From NCBI GenBank assembly GCA_004356415.1, contig SMWN01000067.1, positions 1 to 8,821 on the forward strand: DNA of 8,821 nt. The letters run 5' to 3'. The translations under genes were made by a program, and so were the position numbers. The DNA is from Gammaproteobacteria bacterium (GTDB taxonomy: Bacteria; Pseudomonadota; Gammaproteobacteria; Eutrophobiales; Eutrophobiaceae). The first letter of the stretch is position 1; each line of letters starts with the position of its first letter. Below are positions 6,137-8,821 of the stretch, piece by piece. Under the pieces are notes generated by a model, which worked only from the letters and a program-made list of their open reading frames with translations, was not told where the DNA came from and ran no database searches.

Positions 6137-7006
6137 ATGACCTTGATTATTCTTTTGTGTGGACTGGCTCTGGAGTATTTTCTGGGTGTGTTGGATGATG
6201 TTCGACAACTGGTGTGGTTTGGACGTTATAGCGATTGGTTGGAAAATAAACTTGTTCAATCCAGCTATTGGAATAGTGCCGGTGGTATCGTCATGACACT
6301 TGCAGGCCCACTGTTGCTCATTTTGTTGATTGACTATGGTCTGAAGAATATATTTTCCCCGCTAAGCTACCTGTTTGCCCTGGCCGTGTTATTAAATTCA
6401 ATTGGCCCGAAATTTCTTGATGAATCCCTGAGTGCGTATGTAGACGCATTAGACGCTGAAGATGATGTACAAGCCAGACATTACGCAGGAGAATTCTGCC
6501 AATCATTGGCCGCACCTGATCCCATGAAGGATGAACAGGAAATTATTGAATGTATCTTTGTTCAGGCCAATGAACGTCTTTATGCAGTCATTTTCTGGTT
6601 TATTGTACTTGGCCCATTTGGCGCGATGCTTTACCGCCTTGCGAATATATTAAAGACCAAACATCAGGATATACACGGGGACTATGCAGATTCCGCAAGA
6701 TACCTGAACAATCTTTTGAATTGGCCTTCAACGCGCCTGTTTGCTCTGGGGAATGCATTGGCAGGAAACATGATAGAAGCGATGGAAGCCTGGAGATCGA
6801 ACGAGGATAGTTCCTTTGACGCCAATGAAGCTGTCCTGATTGCTTCTGGTCTTGGTGCATTGCATTATCGTCCAGAGACAAATGCGCAAGAGGGCGAAGT
6901 AGATAGATCCTACTGGGTCAGGGCAGCTCAGAGTTTGATCAACAGAACATTAATCGTCTGGCTAACTGCTTTGGGAATCATGACGATTGCAGGGTTGTTG
7001 GCATAA
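6137..7006 (+). CDS. ampE: AmpE, inner-membrane signalling protein of the ampDE operon
   Basis: The 289-residue membrane protein is close in length to the 284-residue E. coli AmpE. Hydrophobic segments are seen at about 1-18, 48-66, 73-88, 148-167 and 269-288. Family blocks include FWFIVLGPFGAMLYRL (153-168), LNWPSTRLFALGNALAGN (194-211) and SYWVRAAQSLINRTL (258-272). AmpE was described as a membrane partner of AmpD in beta-lactamase regulation; its biochemical activity is not settled, and similarity to the CobD/CbiB membrane family has been noted. It starts ten bases after the ampD stop, with only a weak ribosome site, so coupling to ampD is likely. It ends 16 bases before the lpxH stop on the opposite strand, and no strong terminator faces it. 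Confidence 0.93.
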   Translation: MTLIILLCGLALEYFLGVLDDVRQLVWFGRYSDWLENKLVQSSYWNSAGGIVMTLAGPLLLILLIDYGLKNIFSPLSYLFALAVLLNSIGPKFLDESLSAYVDALDAEDDVQARHYAGEFCQSLAAPDPMKDEQEIIECIFVQANERLYAVIFWFIVLGPFGAMLYRLANILKTKHQDIHGDYADSARYLNNLLNWPSTRLFALGNALAGNMIEAMEAWRSNEDSSFDANEAVLIASGLGALHYRPETNAQEGEVDRSYWVRAAQSLINRTLIVWLTALGIMTIAGLLA

Positions 7007-7037
7007 AATTGTAAAAATTGTGTTAGCTGTAAGCTAA
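7007..7037 (-). terminator. Possible terminator for lpxH overlapping its stop codon
   Basis: TTAGCT-GTA-AGCTAA (7023-7037) is a perfect six-pair hairpin whose left edge is the lpxH stop codon. Read on the minus strand it is followed by CACAATTTTTACAATTTTA. The stem is A+T-rich and the T-run is displaced by four bases, so activity is uncertain. Confidence 0.35.
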
Positions 7038-7760
7038 ATATTCATCTATTCGCAGCAATCTAAAACCATCTTTGTCAGAAACGAGGACACAATCTTCCTG
7101 AATCCAGTCTCCTAATACGATTCTTTTCGCATCCTGGCCATCAATTTTAAATTCATGTGCTGCTTGTCGATGGGTGTGTCCATGGATCAGACAAAGTACA
7201 TGATGCTTTTTCATTACTTTTTCGACTGTGGATTGAGAGACATCTATTATATCTTCAGATTTTTTTTGAGCTGATTTTTTGGCAGCGCCTCTTATCTTGT
7301 GCCAGATTTCTGACCGTATGGCGTAAGGAAATAGCATAAATACATTCCTTGAAAATACGTTATTTACAATACGACGAAAAACCTGATATTTCACATCTTC
7401 CGAACAAAGCGTATCGCCGTGCATTAGAAGTACCTTCTCGCCATCAAGCGTGATCAGTGTTTCATCAACTAACAGCTGACCACCAGTCATCTCTGCAAAC
7501 CGTTGGCTCATCAGGTAATCTCGATTGCCACGCATGATAAATAGTTTGGGGCCAGATTGTGTGTAAGCTGCCAGTTCGGAGATAATTTCTCCATGGGGTG
7601 GGGTGCTATCATCGTCGCCAGCCCAGGCTTCAAACAAATCACCCAATATGTAGAGTGATTCTGCCTTTCTGGCCGAGCCTTGTAATAATGTCTTAAACAG
7701 CTCTAGTTTCCCCGGTCTTTCAGCACAAAGGTGGAGATCCGAAATAAACAGGGTGGTCAT
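7023..7760 (-). CDS. lpxH: UDP-2,3-diacylglucosamine diphosphatase LpxH
   Basis: This 245-residue peripheral membrane calcineurin-like phosphoesterase hydrolyses UDP-2,3-diacylglucosamine to lipid X and UMP, the fourth step of lipid A synthesis. All metal-binding positions known from E. coli LpxH fall at the same numbers: Asp8 and His10 in SDLHL, Asp41 in GDLFEAW, Asn79 in RGNRD, His114 in MHGDT, and His195 and His197 in HGHTH. The start at ATG 7760 was chosen because the family begins MxTLFISDLHL. A longer reading from 7811 would add 17 lysine-rich residues and overlap the ppiB coding end by 23 bases. With the chosen start the gap to ppiB is 28 bases, so ppiB-lpxH form an operon, as in E. 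coli. There the next genes are purE and purK; here the ampDE operon faces it instead. Confidence 0.96.
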   Translation of the reverse strand: MTTLFISDLHLCAERPGKLELFKTLLQGSARKAESLYILGDLFEAWAGDDDSTPPHGEIISELAAYTQSGPKLFIMRGNRDYLMSQRFAEMTGGQLLVDETLITLDGEKVLLMHGDTLCSEDVKYQVFRRIVNNVFSRNVFMLFPYAIRSEIWHKIRGAAKKSAQKKSEDIIDVSQSTVEKVMKKHHVLCLIHGHTHRQAAHEFKIDGQDAKRIVLGDWIQEDCVLVSDKDGFRLLRIDEYLAYS

Positions 7761-7788
7761 GGAATATTCTTGTCTTATTTTTTTTGGC

Positions 7789-8289
7789 TTATTCTTCAAT
7801 GACTTCAGCACTGATAATGAAAATAGGTTCTTCAGGTACGTCCTGATGTCCCGCTTTGCTGGTCGTCTTTGTATCTTCTATCTTATCGACTGTTTCGCTA
7901 CCTTCAACAACCTCCCCAAATACACAATAACCCCAACCATCATCCGTTTCCGAGCTGAAATTCAGAGAAGCATTATCATTAGTGTTGATAAAAAACTGGG
8001 CACGGGCAGAGTGTGGGCCTGGCTTTCTGGCCATGGCTATGGTGCCACTTAAATTGCCAAGTCCATTATTCGCTTCATTTTTAATGCAGGCATTTGTTGG
8101 TTTTTCATTCATGTCTGCATCCATCCCGCCACCCTGAATCATGAAGTCATAGATGACACGATGAAAAATAGTCTCGTTATAATGTCCACTTTTTACATAG
8201 GAGACAAAATTCTCAACAGTGATCGGGGCTTTCTTTTCGTTCAGTGCCAGGACGATTTCACCGAGGCTGGTATTAAGTCGGACTTTCAT
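7789..8289 (-). CDS. ppiB: Peptidyl-prolyl cis-trans isomerase B, cytoplasmic cyclophilin
   Basis: The 166-residue cyclophilin (E. coli PpiB has 164) catalyses proline isomerisation during protein folding. Active-site blocks are FHRVIYDFMIQGG (42-54, with catalytic Arg44 and Gln52), GTIAMARKPGPHSARAQFFIN (from 82, with Gln98 and Phe100) and WGYCVFGEV (119-127). It lacks a signal peptide, so it is cytoplasmic rather than the periplasmic PpiA. The ATG at 8289 has a purine-rich GGGGGA ribosome site about six bases upstream. It is the first gene of a likely ppiB-lpxH unit and is divergent from cysS, as in E. coli. The upstream gap contains a large imperfect palindrome. Confidence 0.96.
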   Translation of the reverse strand: MKVRLNTSLGEIVLALNEKKAPITVENFVSYVKSGHYNETIFHRVIYDFMIQGGGMDADMNEKPTNACIKNEANNGLGNLSGTIAMARKPGPHSARAQFFINTNDNASLNFSSETDDGWGYCVFGEVVEGSETVDKIEDTKTTSKAGHQDVPEEPIFIISAEVIEE

Positions 8290-8343
8290 TGTTTTTCCCC
8301 CAGAGTACCTCTATTCATTGCCTTTTTGCCCGATTTTTGCGTT

Positions 8344-8400
8344 GGATGGGGTTCTGCGATCCTCATGTATGGTTATACACTGCGGTTCTCGAAACCCACC
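8344..8400. repeat. 57-bp imperfect palindrome (REP-like hairpin)
   Basis: The arms 8344-8370 and 8375-8400 are inverted copies around GGTT (8371-8374). About 22 of 26 positions pair, with two or three single-base bulges. The outer parts read GGATGGGGTTC on the left and GAAACCCACC on the right, and the inner part is ATGTAT-GGTT-ATACAC. It lies about 55-110 bases upstream of the ppiB start. No T-run follows on either strand, so it does not look like a terminator. Size and form resemble REP or other dispersed intergenic hairpin repeats. Confidence 0.6.
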
Positions 8401-8483
8401 CGCCTTAAACTCGAACAAAAATCCAAATTAATAGAGCCACCCTATTATTTTGATATCAATCGTATGACAAGTGGAAGTGTATG

Positions 8484-8528
8484 ATAAAGCTGCTTGTCTC
8501 GCAGCTATAAAATACCTGAGAGCTTTAT
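8484..8528 (+). promoter_or_regulatory. Two mutually exclusive small hairpins upstream of cysS
   Basis: AGCTGC (8488-8493) pairs with GCAGCT (8501-8506) around seven bases. ATAAAGCT (8484-8491) is an exact inverted copy of AGCTTTAT (8521-8528). The two pairings share 8488-8491 and cannot form at once. The stretch lies 136-180 bases before cysS. A regulatory role is only a possibility. Confidence 0.25.
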
Positions 8529-8601
8529 AAGAGATGCCTGCTAAATTGTAAGTTGACTGGCTTTGTGTGCAGGATGGACGGTATGCCGGTTTTGTAGGAG
8601 C

Positions 8602-8631
8602 AAAAAAATCAGCGCGTGTTAACATGCGCGC
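8602..8631 (-). terminator. Terminator-like hairpin on the minus strand in the cysS leader
   Basis: GCGCG-TGTTAACA-T-GCGCGC (8612-8631) is a near-perfect dyad with an eight-base TGTTAACA palindrome at its centre. On the minus strand the stem is followed by TGA and then seven T residues (8608-8602), the layout of an intrinsic terminator. No leftward gene ends here, so it may instead be an operator or a stop for antisense transcription from cysS. Confidence 0.35.
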
Positions 8632-8663
8632 CACTTTAGTATCGTTATGAGAGAAATATTTGT

Positions 8664-8821
8664 ATGCTGAAAATCTTTAACAGCCTGACGGGCAAAAAAG
8701 AAGAATTTAAACCGATTGAGCCAGGTAAAGTGCGCATGTACGTCTGTGGTATGACGGTTTATGACTTCTGTCATGTTGGTCATGCGCGTGTCATGGTGGT
8801 CTTCGATATGGTCGTTCGATA
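8664..8821 (+). CDS. cysS: Cysteinyl-tRNA synthetase, N-terminal part (continues beyond window)
   Basis: The first 52 residues are present. The cytoplasmic enzyme activates cysteine with ATP and charges tRNA-Cys. The start MLKIFNSLTGKKEEF is typical of the family. Cys28 in MYVCGMTVYD is the first zinc ligand, which gives cysteine specificity, and HVGHAR (37-42) is the class I HIGH motif. The ATG at 8664 is preceded by GAGAG about nine bases upstream. The gene is divergent from ppiB as in E. coli. KMSKS and the anticodon-binding region lie outside the window, so integrity cannot be judged. Confidence 0.97.
   Translation, partial: MLKIFNSLTGKKEEFKPIEPGKVRMYVCGMTVYDFCHVGHARVMVVFDMVVR

Larger units (their letters stand above)
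8290..8663. other. Gene-free, hairpin-rich ppiB/cysS intergenic region
   Basis: This 374-bp divergent gap holds no coding frame that I can support. It contains three separate inverted-repeat structures, listed individually. A frame of 68 codons on the minus strand (8428-8634) has no recognisable features. I found no clear -35/-10 pair for either gene, although TATAAAAT (8505-8512) is A+T-rich and could be part of a cysS promoter. Confidence 0.6.

Noticed and set aside
7761..7811. Longer LpxH start adding 17 residues
   Set aside because: The extension overlaps ppiB coding sequence, is not family-like, and metal ligands match E. coli numbering exactly only from the ATG at 7760.
8428..8634. 68-codon frame on the minus strand between ppiB and cysS
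   Set aside because: No recognisable motif, no supporting ribosome site, and it crosses the hairpins of the intergenic region.

Overview
The window looks like a chromosomal piece of a gammaproteobacterium. The evidence is gene content and order: ampD-ampE with nadC on the opposite strand nearby, and ppiB-lpxH divergent from cysS, an order shared with Escherichia coli. LpxH, a Gram-negative lipid A enzyme, and the AmpD/AmpE pair agree with this. Base composition is moderate in G+C. I cannot name a genus from sequence alone.

Layout, left to right. 1-87 is the 3' end of an IS30-type transposase, followed by a probable IS terminal repeat ending near 116. 138-761 (+) is a stand-alone cyclodeaminase/cyclohydrolase-type protein. 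A probable bidirectional terminator (814-841) separates it from a leftward block: nadC (846-1676), an AGCS sodium:amino acid symporter (1706-3064), egtB (3160-4413) and egtC (4410-5183). The last two overlap by four bases and form a small ergothioneine-type operon transcribed in the order egtC, egtB. Between egtC and ampD lies a gene-free stretch (5184-5556) holding a compact 264-bp element with 32-bp terminal inverted repeats (5232-5495). Then come ampD (5557-6126) and ampE (6137-7006) on the + strand, convergent with lpxH (7023-7760), which lies downstream of ppiB (7789-8289). The 374-bp gap 8290-8663 holds no convincing gene but several inverted repeats, and cysS starts at 8664 and runs off the right edge.

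How the parts fit. Most genes are housekeeping: NAD synthesis, muropeptide recycling and beta-lactamase signalling, lipid A synthesis, protein folding and Cys-tRNA charging. The accessory part is the egtC-egtB-symporter cassette and the inverted-repeat element. Both sit between nadC and ampD, which are direct divergent neighbours in E. coli, so this junction seems to have gained about 3.9 kb. No wholly new defence or biosynthetic system is evident. The items most worth following are the MITE-like element, the split nadC/ampDE junction, the in-frame 15-bp repeat array at the start of egtB, and the structured ppiB/cysS intergenic region.
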